A DNA stretch of 64,000 bases, taken from assembly GCA_023512835.1 (NCBI GenBank), contig CM042091.1, positions 46,958,284 to 47,022,283 on the forward strand, read 5' to 3'. Each line of letters opens with the position of its first letter. The stretch's first letter is position 1. This document shows, piece after piece, positions 12,101 to 25,019 of the stretch. The DNA is from Taxillus chinensis (lineage: Eukaryota; Streptophyta; Magnoliopsida; Santalales; Loranthaceae). The position numbers and the translations under genes were made by a program. The notes under the pieces were generated by a model. That model made no database searches. It worked only from the letters and a program-made list of their open reading frames with translations, and was not told where the DNA came from.

Positions 12101-13141
12101 TCTAAACAAAATTCAGTTTGAACTAAAAAAATTAAAACTCATGTTGCCCAGTTTATCAATACCTCTGTAGCAAGCGAAGAACAAAAACAAAAGCAATAAA
12201 GAGAAAGGTTCCATCATACCTGGAAGACTATGTGTGTCGTCCTTCCTTTCTAAGAGAATACTAGAAGATGCCCCCGTTGCTCCATGTGCATCGATTCCAG
12301 CCATGACTTTTGAGGAGATCCCTAAATTACTAGAAGGGTCATTCGCGTCACCATTCATTGGCAGCACGCCGTTTGGAAGATTGAAATTTTGAACCTCTTT
12401 GGCGCTATCCAAACTACCCTTTGAACTCTTATCCTCCCGACGCTGTTTCTTCTTCTGCCCCTTCAGCATAAGCCGCAGTGGCAAAACCCTAACCCCATTT
12501 CCCTCTCCCAAAATCAAGAACTCAACAGACATGATAATGGAACACACGGGCAGGCTACAATCCACAACCGCACACTTTATCAACTTGAGAGCCAACCCCT
12601 CATCGTCATCGTCTCCCTCGTTCGCCATTTTGACCGCGAATAGCCAAATCTTAGAGTTGGATGCAGAGTGCATGGCGAAATAATTGACCGACCCAGAGAT
12701 CTTCACGGAAACGCCGTGGCGCACATTGAAGACCACCCCTGAACCGTCGCGAGATCGGAGATCGCCCTGGGAGCAAAGAACGCGAGGTTTGGCGAAAACC
12801 TGAGACTTGCGGAGGATCCAGAAGCGGAGAATCACGCAGGATCCGGCGGCGTGGGGACCCGCCACGACGAAGAGCACCCTAGGGTTTCTATGGTTAGGGT
12901 TCTGAGAGCGGAGGAGGAGGAAGGAGGCTGAGGAGGAGGGATTGGGGACGAGAGTGGGGAGAGGTGGCGGAGGGGGAGGGAGAGTGAGAAGAGAGAGAGA
13001 AGGGTAGAGAGAGAAAGAGGAATCGTAATGCATTAGGGCTAGAGAGAGTGTGTGAGGCTCGAAGAGGAGGGAAGTGACTTGGGGAGAGGAGAGAGAGGAG
13101 GCTCGAGGGAGAAGGAGCTTGGAGGCCTGCACTACAACCAT
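6142..13141 (-). CDS. Conserved plant protein of unknown function, beta-propeller-like (four exons resolved, 3' end not found)
   Basis: Exons, minus strand: 13141-12220, 7061-6780, 6595-6470 and 6222-6142. The phases agree at every junction (1/2, 1/2, 1/2), donors are GT and acceptors AG, and together they give 470 codons. Exon 1 starts at the ATG at 13141 and has a low-complexity Ser/Pro-rich start. It continues with FVVAGPHAAGSCVILRFWIL, a segment ending KIWLFAVKM, an acidic DDDDEG patch, and a basic KGQKKKQRRED patch. Exon 2 holds repeat-like blocks (ALAANKFLILDSVGDLHCLC), exon 3 has TFWVSDGLHTVHLMGL, and exon 4 ends with NAILILGQG at a good donor. Blocks of this kind look like propeller blades, and I associate the order with an uncharacterised land-plant family. 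Function is unknown. The last, probably short, exon was not found. Intron 1 (12219-7062) is 5.2 kb and full of repeats. Confidence 0.75.
7062..9088 (-). other. Distal part of intron 1, no nested gene seen
   Basis: AT-rich intronic sequence between exon 2 and the repeat cluster. Open frames at 7417-7611 and 8359-8541 have no recognisable domain. An AT run lies at 8878-8895. Confidence 0.6.
9089..9233. repeat. Short tandem duplication (~63-bp unit) in intron 1
   Basis: Copies at about 9089-9151 and 9173-9233 both begin GTATGCTTTA and both end in ATGCATATACTGCATC, with moderate divergence between them. Confidence 0.7.
9366..9685. repeat. Recent ~160-bp tandem duplication in intron 1
   Basis: Units at about 9366-9526 and 9530-9685 are nearly identical over TAAGATAAGACCATGCATGT, AAGATAATCCTTCCCATTTG and TTGATATGACTTCATGAAAC. 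Both copies end with CATAGTTATTAAAGG, which is also the left end of the adjacent inverted-repeat element. Confidence 0.85.
9672..11455. mobile_element. Cluster of interleaved inverted-repeat (MITE-like) elements in intron 1
   Basis: Pair X: ATAGTTATTAAAGGAACGCC at 9672 matches, inverted, the sequence ending at 11197; similarity spans about 60 bp, including the CACCTAGGTGC and GGGTGGGTGCAG parts. Pair Y: ATAGTTATTAAAAGCAC at 10134 matches, inverted, the sequence ending near 11455, with AAGGCACA motifs inside. The ends are interleaved (X-left, Y-left, X-right, Y-right) rather than nested. Sequence flanking Y-left (TAGATGAGATAATATGTATAC) also recurs inverted just outside X-right. No transposase is present. 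Both look like non-autonomous TIR elements of one family; the superfamily is not assigned. Confidence 0.65.
11884..11922. repeat. (TGATAGT)n short tandem repeat
   Basis: About five copies of the heptamer TGATAGT in tandem within intron 1, ending in the variant TGATAGC. Confidence 0.9.
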
Positions 13142-14095
13142 TTAGAGACACCGCCGAGGCCGGCGCCGCCGCCTACGGCGCCGGCTTGAGGAGGAGATGA
13201 AGGAAGCGGAGCGTCGGCGTTTGGCGTCTTTGGCTTGTTTGTTCCACGCCGCCTGTCCTGGGTGAAAAAAACCTGCGGGACCAAACATATAATCATGATT
13301 AATGAATAATTAATTTATCGATCACGCTCTTTGGTAGGTGGGAGACAACCATTTAAATCTCCCCCTATTAACAAACCCACCCCAGTAATTAACTCAAGTC
13401 CAATACGCAGAGTTAAATTAAAATTGAAAATAATAATTAAAAAAAAAACAAGAAATATTGGAATGAACTTGAAAGACTTAATCCTTCCTTCGTTTAACTT
13501 GTAATGCCTCTATGTGATTTGTTGTAATGTACTTCAATGTGTTATAATCAATATTCAAAAAGACTCTCTTATTTATTATAGGAAGAATTTGGGTTTTTCT
13601 TCAACCATTATTAAACGTGAAGTTTATTTTTAAGTAAAATTTAACAAGAAATTGAATCCCTGAAAAGATATAGAAAGGGTGTTGCAAATTAGCATAAAAA
13701 ATATATAGCTAAGACAAACTGAAGCATAATATGGTTAACTATAAAAGATGGGTTCAAACAAAAATGAAATTATACTTTATGGTTATAAACCTTACAATGA
13801 TATTTGTTCAATCTTTATTTTCTTAATTGTCTCATATTTTCTTAATTTCTTCTTTTCCTAATTCTATTTGATTTTTTGTTGGATGGATTAAATTAATAAG
13901 AAAGACAAAAAAAAAAAAAAAAAGATAAACCAAGAAAACACCTCTCTCTAACAACAATTTTAAACCATTTGTGCTTAGTTATCTCTAGATACACAAACTT
14001 TTCATTAATAGTCTCATTTAAAGGAAAGGAGTCCATAAATTTCTCTTTTACCACTCACACTTTACCAATAACAAAAGAACAAATGGAGTCCATAT
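13142..14095. other. Upstream region of the minus-strand gene
   Basis: A GC-rich patch just upstream of the ATG (13150-13260) is followed by AT-rich DNA with poly-A at 13907-13922. It probably contains the 5' UTR and promoter of the gene at 13141. No individual element stands out. Confidence 0.5.
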
Positions 14096-14666
14096 GCATG
14101 TTTGGTGTTGTTTTGTACTTAAATTTGCTTTTAGAAACTGCATTTGAAAATTGTTTTCAGGCAAATTAATTGCAGTTTTTTTGTTTGACATTTTTTTTTT
14201 CAAATTGAAAATAACTTTGGAATTTTGTTTAGCGTCGCAGAGGAAGCTGTCACAAGGAGGGGAGATCTCATGAAGGAGGGGTTGTTGGGCGTCGCACAGG
14301 GGGAAGATCCAAGCGTTGGGGGGCTCATTGACATCGTGAGAGAGGTCACCAAGAGTTGCGGGGGTAGATCCAACGTCGAGGGGGTTGCTGTCCGTCGCGG
14401 TGGCAGATTCAAGCATGGGAGGGGGGTGTTGACAGCTGTGCCAGCGAGAAATGGCGGTGGGCGGGAATGGCAAGGTGCAAATACAAGAGGAGAGAAAAGT
14501 AAGTAAAGCGAATACGGAAAACACCCTTTATGTGTTTTTATTTTGGCTAAATTTAAAAATAAATTACACTTGAATTTGAGAAATAAAATGTACACCAAAC
14601 AAACTACAACGGTTGTTTTTTATATTAAAATATAAAAAACAACGAAAAATACGACGCCAAACATGC
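14096..14666. mobile_element. MITE-like element with GCATGTTTGG termini, copy 1
   Basis: It begins GCATGTTTGGTGTTG and ends CGCCAAACATGC, giving terminal inverted repeats. The GC-rich interior starts GCGTCGCAGAGGAAG. A partial second copy at 56439 shares the left arm and the GCGTCGC-GAGGAAG interior. No coding potential is credible. No target duplication could be recognised. Confidence 0.65.
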
Positions 14667-15281
14667 TTTCTTGGCCAATTGAAGAACACACGAAAGAAAT
14701 GAAGTTTTGATAAAAAAAATATTTTAATTGGAACGGTCCATTGCAACCTCTTGTTTATAAGGTTTCACGGAAGAGTTGGATATAGAAGGCATAGAGTCAC
14801 AGTCTCCCCGTAAAAATCTGGTAGGGTTTTAACCACTGATGCTGACCGTAGACCTCATTTGCGTTCTACTCATTGAGTTTGCAATCCACTTGTTACAATC
14901 TGACGCATCAGCATCGCACTAAGTTTGTTTACAAATAATCCACACATGATGTGAACAATAATATGATAATACAGGTACAAATACATCAAGGGCAAATACA
15001 GCCCGTACAAGGACAAATACAAGAAGCAGCAAGCCCGTACGCTTGAGGAAGGTGTGCGAGCAGCAAGGGCAAATACAGGTACAAAATACAACGTCGGCGG
15101 CTCGGGAGACACGACGGCCGCCGCACAAACCACTAAATTCTCAGGAAAAATAGAGACTAACATGAAAATAAAAATAGAGCTTTTATTACCACGACTCATG
15201 ATCACACATCCCTGGCTCGTAGTCACATAAAATAAACCAGGGGTGGGTGTGGTGTGATCCAGGGGTGGGTGGGTGGGTTGG
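14667..15281. other. 3' flank of AOC
   Basis: Contains the presumed 3' UTR of AOC, a GT-rich tract at 15239-15282 next to the stop, and no other supported gene. Confidence 0.5.
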
Positions 15282-16268
15282 TTAATCAGTGAAGTTGGCG
15301 ATGGTAGCGTGGGGCTGGCAGGCCTTGGCGGCCGGCGCGGGCTCGGCAGCAGTGGACGGCGGCACCGCCGGGGAGAGGAGCTCCGCCGGCAAGTCCTGAA
15401 TCCCCCGGAGGTGGAAGGTGTAGAAGAGCTTGAAGGGGAACACGATCTGGTGCAGGTGAACCTGCCCGTACGCGCCCTCGAACACCCCCGTCCCTCCCGT
15501 CACCGCCAGCCACGTGTCCTCGTACGTCAGGTATGGCCCCTGCACCGCCAGGTGTCCGTACTCCCCCATGTGGAAGCTGTAGATCGCCTCGTACCTGTCC
15601 CCCTTCTTCTCCGGCTCGTTGCTTATCAGCAAGCATATCCCCGCCGTGATACCCACGCGCTTCTGTAAGTCCCCGCTGTAGATCTGACCCCCCCACCCAC
15701 CACCCAGATTTCAAATTTCGATCTGATTAGTAACACAACAAAGAGCTTCTGAAGAAAAAAAAAAGTGTGAGAGAGAGAGAGAGAGAGAGAGAAACAGACA
15801 GAACACGTACTTTGTTGCTGAAAGGGACGAGATCGCCGAGGCAGTTGACTTCCTTTTGGCTCAATTTGAGGATAGCGGGGCTGTTGCGGTCCAGCTCGTT
15901 GATCTCGTAGACGCATAGCTTCTGAACTTTATCTGCACACAACGATGAAATCCCAGATTAGTTGTTTGGGTTTTGTCGGATCAATCTCTCCACTCGAAGG
16001 GACATTTGTTTTTTTATAGGGAGAGAAAAACGGTACCGGATCGGGTGGGAGGAGGATCGGAGGCTGTGTTGGGACTGGCCTGGCTTTGGCAGGAGAAGGG
16101 TCTGGTGTGGGCAGTGAGCTTCGGGGAGAGGAGGCGCTGCCGCGTCTGAAGTGGGGTTGAGGACTTGAAGGCCACATGGGTGGACTTGGAGGCAACTAAC
16201 AAGGAGGTTGCAGACTTGGGGTGGACTGGTACGAGTTTGAGTGCACCAGAGCTCGAAGACACCGCCAT
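15282..16268 (-). CDS. AOC: Allene oxide cyclase, plastid precursor
   Basis: Converts the unstable allene oxide of 13-hydroperoxy-linolenate into cis-(+)-OPDA, the stereochemistry-setting step of jasmonate synthesis in plastids. Exons, minus strand: 16268-16037, 15932-15811 and 15683-15282, all GT-AG with consistent phases. They encode 251 residues, the usual precursor length. Residues 1 to about 75 are Ser/Thr-rich and poor in acidic residues, fitting a transit peptide. The barrel starts at [15 protein letters not shown]. Residues known from the Arabidopsis AOC2 structure are present: Glu and Asn of YEIN, Ser-Pro of DRNSP, Asn of PFSNK, Cys of TAGIC and Tyr of GPYLTYED. The carboxy end (ANFTD) is complete. 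Intron 2 contains a (GA)n run at 15772-15792. A TATTTA box lies about 85 bp upstream of the ATG. Nothing looks broken. Confidence 0.97.
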
Positions 16269-18093
16269 TTTATGAAGGAAGAGGCTGATTTTTAGGAAAG
16301 TGAATGTGTGTGTGTTTGCCAGGATTGAGAAGAGAGACCTGCTGCGAGCCCCTAAATACTCGTCATTCAAAACGTGTATTCACAATTCCATGATGTTTTA
16401 TAATAGGAAAATTCTAAATGCAAACATTTCACTCTGTAATTTGCTTGGGGTAAATTAATAGAATATTATCGTATCGAGTTCACGACAAACTTGCGATTTA
16501 TTTATGTTACTTGGTTGACATTAATAGAATCTATTATATGACGAGTGTACGGATGCCTAAGCCTATAAATGAGTTTAATCGAAATTTATGCAGTATGGAG
16601 TTCAAGCTGACTAAGCACGATAGATTGAGTATGGAATTAAATAAAACTTGTACAATAATTGAGTTAAATTTAAATAATCAAACTTATGAGCTTGGATTCG
16701 AGCTTAATTAAATGTGTATCGATATATTTATAAGACTCTACCGGTGCACTTGGAGGTTTTTTTGTCTCTTGTCATTTGTAAATTTTTATGATGTTTCTCT
16801 TGTTCACAATCTCTATAAGTGAGTGGAGCTTGTGCTTAGTCGAGCTGAAATGAAATGAGAGAGTGTATGATAACAAAAATAAATTCTAGTCAAATTTATA
16901 CATGCAAACTTAAATTCTAGTCAAATTTAATTAAGGGAATTAGAGAGTGTATGAAATAAAAAAAATATTACATTGGCAATTGGAGATATTTTTTTCCCCC
17001 TTGTCAATTGTCTCGGCTTTTATGGAAAAAAATAAAATAAAAAATCACGTTTACATTTGATGATGTTTTCTTGTTCACAATCTCTATAAATTATCCCATG
17101 GCGTGGGTAGGATGGTATCATTATGCCTAAAGCCTATAAGCTACGGAATTTTGTTTGTCGCCGTTGGGTTATTGAATGTGTGTTATTTCTAAAATTGTGT
17201 ACCACACAATTCTCTCGTGCGCTTGGCTCATCATCATCCAAAATCCCATTTTGGGGAAGACTTCTCCCACGTGCCTTTTTGGAGCGTGAGTGGCGGTGGC
17301 GGGGTCAGCAGCGGAGAGGGAGGCAGCAGCTTTTTAAGCCACCGCGTACTCATACAGCAATTTTCCAGCCCGCGATAAACGTGGGGGTGGACTTTTTGGA
17401 ATTCCGACACTTGAGTGGGCTAAAAAGGTTTTGGGGGTGGATGGATTTGGTATATTTTTCCTCCTAGTCTCGGTGAGACCCATACCCACGAGCAAATGCA
17501 ACCGTCATAAAATATATATAAAGACTATAGTCATGTGATCGTATAGATATAAATACGACCGAAAGACTAATATATATATATATATATATAAATATAAAGA
17601 CTAATATATTTAATATCTTTCACAAGCACATAGCCATTAATCGTATAATACATATATATACTTTATATATATATATATTTAATATGTATATCAGTGATAT
17701 ATCTATGTATTTAGATAAATATAGAAAGAGGGGGAAAAGAAAATAAGAAAAAATAATAATTTTTTTCATTAATAAACTTTGAAATACATGTATAAATCTT
17801 TGTATCAAACTTTAATATAAATCTTTGAAATTTAAAAAAGAAATTACAACGTTGGAGCTTCAAACAAGTATCCTTGAAAATAAATTTTGAACTAAATTTA
17901 GAATATGGAAGAAAGACGAAAGAGGCTTTTTAGGGAAACTTTGTATATGTAGGTGGGAGAAGCTTTGCAGTGAGGGAGGAGAGAGGAGCTCGCGGGAAGA
18001 GAGAGAGAGAGAGCGCTTGGGTGTTGTAAGGTTTGGGAGAGGAAAGGCTTATGAAGTAAGGAGGGGAGAGTCTCCTTATATAGACAAAGGAGG
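16269..18093. other. AOC upstream region and AT-rich spacer
   Basis: The AOC promoter should lie here, reading leftwards. A palindromic CACGTG (G-box, 17268-17273) occurs about 1 kb upstream of the AOC start. MYC-type bHLH factors that drive jasmonate genes bind such boxes, but one distant copy is weak evidence. TA-rich microsatellites occur at 17570-17590 and 17650-17680, and a GA-rich tract at 17999-18013. No coding region is supported. Confidence 0.4.
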
Positions 18094-18333
18094 TAAGGAT
18101 GGCAACGGGCCGGGTCGGGCCTGGGTATTGCCTGACCCGATTTTTTCTAGCCCACCCCGGTAATTTTGGTACTTTGGGTCAGATCGGGGGCAGGGCGGCA
18201 TTTTTGCCTTTGTTTTGGTTAAAAATCCCGGATCGGGGCAGGTCGTGCAAGACCCGAACCTAACCCGATGGCATATCGGGGCAGGGTGGGTTGGGGCGGA
18301 TCGAGCCGGGGCGGGTCGAAATTGCCAAGCCTA
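18094..18333. mobile_element. hAT-type MITE of a GGGTCGGG-rich family, copy 1
   Basis: 240 bp, starting TAAGGATGGCAACGG and ending TTGCCAAGCCTA, so the ends form a short imperfect inverted repeat. The flanking octamers AAAGGAGG (18086-18093) and ACAGGAGG (18334-18341) match at 7 of 8 positions, as expected for an old 8-bp hAT target duplication. The interior is rich in GGGTCGGG, GGGGCGGG and CCCGAACC runs. A second copy lies at 62671-62941. Confidence 0.75.
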
Positions 18334-18879
18334 ACAGGAGGAAGCGTCTAAAAAATGGAAGGGTAGCTTTGATTTCTTTTTTTTTTAAATATCACATGAG
18401 CTATGAACAATAAAATGAAACCTTGGACCTGGGCTTGAGCATCATAGGCCTCTAGGAATGGCCTTGAGGGCAACATGGGCCATAGAGTTGTGGGCTTCTT
18501 TTTGACATGGGCTTTGGGTCTTGATTTGGGCCAGGAGCCAAATACTGTAGATGAATTGTGGACCGTGTCTAGATGGGCCGCTGGGTTTGGGCTGAAAGAC
18601 AACATGGGCTTTGCCATGAGTGCTTTGTTGGGATTGGGCCTGATTGATTTGGACCTGCAAGTTAGATAGGCTGCTGGGATTGGACTAACTTCTTGGAAAT
18701 TTGGGAATGGGCCGTTGAGATTGGGCCTTATTTGGAGAAACACTTTGGATAGTCATTGGAGGCCATTGGGAATGGGCATATATTGGATTTTTCTCAAATC
18801 CACAATGATCAATGAATTTGATGAAGGCCCATTAGGCATTGTTTGGACCTAATGAGGTGTAGTCATTCTGACCAATTAC
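18334..18879. other. Low-information spacer
   Basis: Contains many GGGCC/GGCCC words and antisense open frames without recognisable domains. No gene is supported. Confidence 0.4.
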
Positions 18880-20236
18880 ACACGGTGTATAAAATAAAGA
18901 TTATTATGGGTCAGCGAGGTTGACCTCAGGAAAAGAATCATAGGAAGATGAAGAGGATGATTGTTTAGAAGAAGATTGGAGTAATGTTTCCATAATTTGA
19001 AAATATTCTTCTTTGGTTTGGGCTTTTGCTAATTGGGCTTGGGCAAATGCCTTTTGGGTATGAAAATTGGGTTTAGACGTCGTGGGTGAAGTGAATGGAT
19101 TTTGATTGGAGATTTATTGCAAAATAGATAGTTTGGAGAGTTGAGATGGAATATTATAAGAGTTCCACCATTTTACTTTGAATCTTCGAACAAGCATAAG
19201 AGGTTGGTCAGACACTTCATGGAACATATAATACCTACTACATACCCAAGGAACATGAAAATGAGAACAAAATTGATAATTTGGATTTTTATAGGGTGCA
19301 TTATTGGGGATTTAGTATTTGGATTTGAATAGTAAAAAAGATTCGGCAATTTGAGGGGGAGAATATCAGGAATAGAACCAAACCAAGACCACCAATGAGA
19401 GAACCAAGATGGGATGGTCAAAGGTTGAAAATCATTTTGAAAAAGGAAAAGTCAAGAGTGGCTTTGTTGGGGATTTTGGATAAAGAAAGAGCTAAACTAG
19501 GATTGTTGGTAATCCCAATGATTAAATGATGAGTAATAAATGAGAGGAGAGTTAGAATTATCTGGAAGGGTTCTTGGGGCTCATAGAGATTGATTCTAGG
19601 TTGAGGGAGAAAGGACCCTTAATATTCGACAGGTTGAATAGGCAGGGAAGGAATGTTTTGAGTTTTGGACAAAATTTTTGAAATTGGTAGATCATGTTGA
19701 TTATAAAATAAAATGATAATAAGTTGGAGTTTTGAGATTATTGAAGGGTTTGAAAATGGTAGTTTTGGGGAAAGTAGTAAAGAGGTCTTGTTCAACTGGG
19801 ACTATATTTTGATGAACTAGTTTGTCAATGTATTAAGAGGAGGGTAATTTTGATGACGATAAAATGATTTATGAACTTGAAGGTGTTCGAGAGATTAAAA
19901 CTTTGGAGGAGGATTGAGAAATATCTTTAGATGGGAAGGAAAGGATACCTTTTCCTTTTGAAGAGGATAAAGGAGTTTGTTAGATAGGGGAAGAAGTATT
20001 TGGAATGGGTATGAGATTTTGGGGTTTTGGAACGAAAGAGTCTTTGGGGCTTTTGGTAAGAATTTGGTTTTGAAACATTTGGGGCTTTAGGACAGGGTTT
20101 TTACCCATTCTTTGACTATGGAAGATAATAGAGAAGCCTCAGCTTCAATTTGTTCTTCGATTTCAACAATGGAGGCACATGAAGGAAAACACCATTGTGA
20201 AGTGTTTTCAGGAAAATCTTGGACCTCTTTGCCTTT
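18880..20236 (-). mobile_element. Endogenous caulimovirid-like sequence, downstream segment (degenerate)
   Basis: On the minus strand this reads as a continuous but stop-ridden protein-like sequence, rich in Ser, Pro and Lys. It has a Gln/Lys/Ala-rich stretch followed by a Ser run near 18,950-19,060. It lies on the same strand and downstream of the reverse transcriptase segment at 21,960-23,858, from which the 20,237-21,960 insertion separates it. I associate this arrangement with florendovirus-type endogenous pararetroviruses of angiosperms. Numerous stops show that the copy is dead. Confidence 0.5.
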
Positions 20237-21594
20237 GTCACGCCCTCGAATCCCAGGGAACCTGGAATCAGGAACATAACTTCCCCTTGCGTGCACCCAA
20301 AAGGTCAAGGGGTAGGTGACTAGCACCAATAGAGATTACACCCTGGGTGTAATCTCAATTATGCAACCCTGTACAGCCATACATCAAGGGTAATCTCATA
20401 CTCCCATACATTAACATGTATATAATATATCAAATAATCATACAGACATTACATCACAAATAGTATGCAAATACAACTGTCCATGGTGAGAATACAACCT
20501 GTGCATCACGGTGAGAACACAAACAAGTTATGGAGCCCAAGACCCAAATCCTCAAACCAACAAATTAACACCACTATAACACTTAGTTCATAACACCTTC
20601 TTTATAACCGAGACCAGTCTTCACAAATATGTCCTCATGCCTTGACCAAGGAAGAAGATGTTCGTAGAAGTTGTTTTCTTGAAATAAAAAGTCTCGGCAT
20701 TAGGTCCTCATATCATAACTAAGAGAACCTAATTTTTGGGGATTTTTCTGAGAGGTGTAACTCTACTTTCCAAAAAGTCACCTCTACGAAAAATTGGATA
20801 TTTCCAGGATTTTACACTAAATTCTATTTTTCACATTTTGAAGAAGTTTGAATTTGATTTTTTAGTTTTTTTCTTTGAATCTGAAAGGGAGGTATTTCGT
20901 TATTTACATTATAACTTAAGTTTAAATGTGGAGAGACATAATGGTTTATAATGTAAATAGTCTTGCTGCGTCATGAAACTGCTAACCTGAAGCTGCAGAA
21001 CTGCTGGATCCAGAGACTCAAAGCTCAGACTCAAAGACTTGAAGATCTGCCTCGAAGGTTAGACCTTAGACCTGCCGACACTTCGACCCTTCTATTTCGC
21101 CTAAGGTACTATTCATCATCGTTTTTGCCTATTCTTCGTCTGGAATCAACCCAGCGACCCCTAGATATCCACAAACACCCTTTTAACTCAACAAACCACA
21201 ATATATATCCCAAAACGAGTCCTTAACACCTCTAATTTGCACGATAACAACAAAAACACATATATTTGTTTTTAAAGATTATATCCATCTACTTCTCAAC
21301 CATCATGAAATACACGGTTATAAACTCCAGATTTCAGAAACACATGCCCACAATGATATAAATCAGATCTTAACTACAAATCTTATGATAAACCACCAGA
21401 TTTAACCCAAAATCCCTAGATTCCCCAAAACCCAAGGTTCATGCTATATTTCATATCATGACAAAATTCGTGCATAATCATATCAAGAACATAATCAAGA
21501 GAAGAAGTACAGGAATAACTACATGGTACCGATTTATGGATGAACCAACCCCAAAATTCAAGCTCCAAGCTCTAAGCTCAAAGCTCTTTTCACT

Positions 21595-21661
<67 letters not shown>

Positions 21662-21960
21662 AAATCGTGCACCACAGATGACCAGACGCTAGGAGACTAT
21701 CTCTCTCTCTCCCTATTTATATTTTCCATCTAATTCTTTAATTCTTTAATTAATAAGCATTCAAAATTACACAATTAGCCTTCCAAGGTTCCGAACTCTA
21801 AATTGTACCCAACTACAACCAAAATGCTCATATCACCGAGCACGATACCAAAATGATATTTTCATTACCAAATCAAAACTATCTTATAAATTAACCTAAA
21901 CACAAGTCTTTACAGTCTTTATTTTTCTTGTGTCCCTTTTGATGGAATAGTGGAAGTGGA
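20237..21960. mobile_element. LTR-like insertion within the pararetrovirus sequence
   Basis: Begins TGTCACGCCCTCGAATCCC, a start typical of many plant Ty3/gypsy LTRs, exactly where the pararetroviral reading stops. Viral-like coding resumes near 21,960. The intervening 1.7 kb has no coding potential and contains a CA/CT microsatellite. It may be a solo LTR. The right boundary and target duplication could not be fixed by eye, so the end is approximate. Confidence 0.4.
21594..21658. repeat. (CA)n(CT)n compound microsatellite
   Basis: An ACACAC run followed directly by a CTCTCT run, about 60 bp in total. It lies inside the LTR-like insertion. Confidence 0.95.
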
Positions 21961-23858
21961 GACAGGGCCTAGTGGGGTCAGGGCCTACTTTGTAAAAATT
22001 TCACCGGGTTAAAAAATCAGGAATATAATTCTTACTACCTTTAATAAATTTAATATGAAAATAAAAAATGCTAAGAAGACCTTGCCACCTAGCAAATATT
22101 TGTTTGGAATCAAGGTTTTAAATATCTTTTTATAATATTTCTTTGGCCGATTGACAGTCAATTCGAAGAAGGAACTTTTGATTTAATAAATCACTTTAAA
22201 ATTTAAAAATACAGAGAACAATTGAAAATATTTCTTTTTTGATCATTGAATAATTCTTTTTTCATGCATTCCAATGACCCAAAGTAAATTAGATGATTTA
22301 TTCACGATTGTTAGTGGATTGTTTTAAAATACCACCATAACCAAGATCAGAAGCATTAGTTTCAACTATTTTTGGAAGATTAAGATCAGGAATATGAAGA
22401 CAAATAATAGTTTCAACTTGAGTTTTTATTTGTTTAATAATGTTAGTATGTTCATCTGTCCAAGGAGGAGGATTTTTTTTAACCTATCATGAAAGGGTTT
22501 AGCAATGCGATTAATATTTGGACATAAGTCTACAATATAATTTAGGATACCTAAAAACCTTTAAAGTTGAGTTTTATCCAATATTTTATCAGAAATTTTT
22601 TGGACAAAGACAACGGTTCTTTCTATTGGCATAATCATCCTATTTGAAATATAATGTCCTAGAAAATAAACTTTGGTTTAAAAAAGAGAGATCTTTGGTT
22701 TGGAAACAACTAAGCCATTTTGTTTAACAAAATAAAAAGATGTTTTAAGATGTTTAAAATATTGCTCAATAGAGGATAAAAAAACTAAAACATCATCAAT
22801 ATAAATAATGCGAAAATTAGAATATGGATTGAATGTCATTCATAATTATTTGAAATTGAGATGGAACATTTTTTAATCCAAAAGGCATTACTTTCCATTC
22901 GTATTGGCCAAAAGGAACAGTAAAAGCAATTTTGTAATGAACTTTTGGATGGATTTGAACTTGCCAAAATCTTGATTTCATGTTAAATTTGGGAAAAAAA
23001 AATATTTGAAGAATAAAGTTATTGTAAAAGATTTTTTTGTTTGGAATGGGATAACAAATCCATTGGAGTGCTTTGTTAAGTGGTTTGTAATTGATAATAA
23101 GTCTAGGTGTGCCTCTTTCTATTTCAATATTTTTGTTAACATAAAAGGCAGCGCAAGACTAGGGTGACCTAGATTTTTGAATTGAACCTTTGGATTCTAA
23201 ATCTTGAATTTCTTTTCTACAATAATTTTCAAGTTCTTAATTCATTTAAATATGACGAGCTTTAGTAGGGATACTTTTTGCCAGATTTTTTTTATAAGTC
23301 AAGTCAACTATATGTTGTTTTTTATCTTAAAAAGCATTTGGAAGATCAGAACAAAGCTCTTGCTCGATTTGTTTTTGAAAAGAATTAATTTTGGATTTAA
23401 TTGAATCTTGTAGAAGTTATTCTTCAATTTTGAGGTTTAAAATAAATTGAGTATGATGAGAAAGATGAGCCTTTTCCCCTTTGATGATATTATGAATTTC
23501 ATTTTTGAAAATACTTTGCGTGGTTAATAAATCTAAAATACGTATGCGTGATTATTCAAGAAAGGAAAAATTAAGTTTGATAGAGAATGAGTTTGATGAA
23601 ATATATTTATGATGTACCGTGTTAGGAGTAATTAAATGGATAAATGGTGTTTATAAAATAACATTATGTTGAATATCAGAAAGAAGAACAATAACAGTTT
23701 TAATTTGAATATTTGATTTATAATAGAAGTTTCAGTTTTATATTTGATAGTAAATTGTTGATTATTAGCGATAAGAAGAGTATTGATTAGAAGGTTGTTG
23801 AAATCTTTGGAGAATAATACCTTTTTTAATGTAGTTGAGATCAGCACTAAAGAATTAA
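21960..23858 (-). mobile_element. Endogenous caulimovirid-like reverse transcriptase / RNase H region (degenerate)
   Basis: Minus-strand reading shows hallmarks of a caulimovirid polymerase broken by stops and frameshifts. A conserved RT amino-terminal motif (RLIINYKPLN) lies near 23,080-23,110, and a YIDD catalytic box is encoded at 22,792-22,803. RNase-H-like sequence follows toward 21,970. The strand order (RT then RNase H) agrees with the pararetrovirus layout. Stops occur throughout, so no functional polymerase is encoded. YIDD and the lack of an integrase on this strand favour Caulimoviridae over a Ty3/gypsy element. The genus (florendovirus-like) is an inference from general resemblance. 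Confidence 0.7.

Positions 23859-25019
<1,161 letters not shown>

Noticed and set aside
14225..14506. Gly/Arg-rich open frame inside the MITE
   Set aside because: Both strands are open because the MITE interior is GC-rich; the second copy does not preserve it.
17268..17273. CACGTG G-box as an AOC control element
   Set aside because: A single hexamer about 1 kb upstream is expected by chance often enough; mentioned only as context.
17123..17467. 114-codon plus-strand frame upstream of AOC
   Set aside because: No domain, no plausible gene context, and the composition looks non-coding.
18348..18743. 131-codon minus-strand frame rich in Pro and Asn
   Set aside because: Biased composition from GGGCC/GGCCC words, an overlapping frame is also open, and no homology was recognised.
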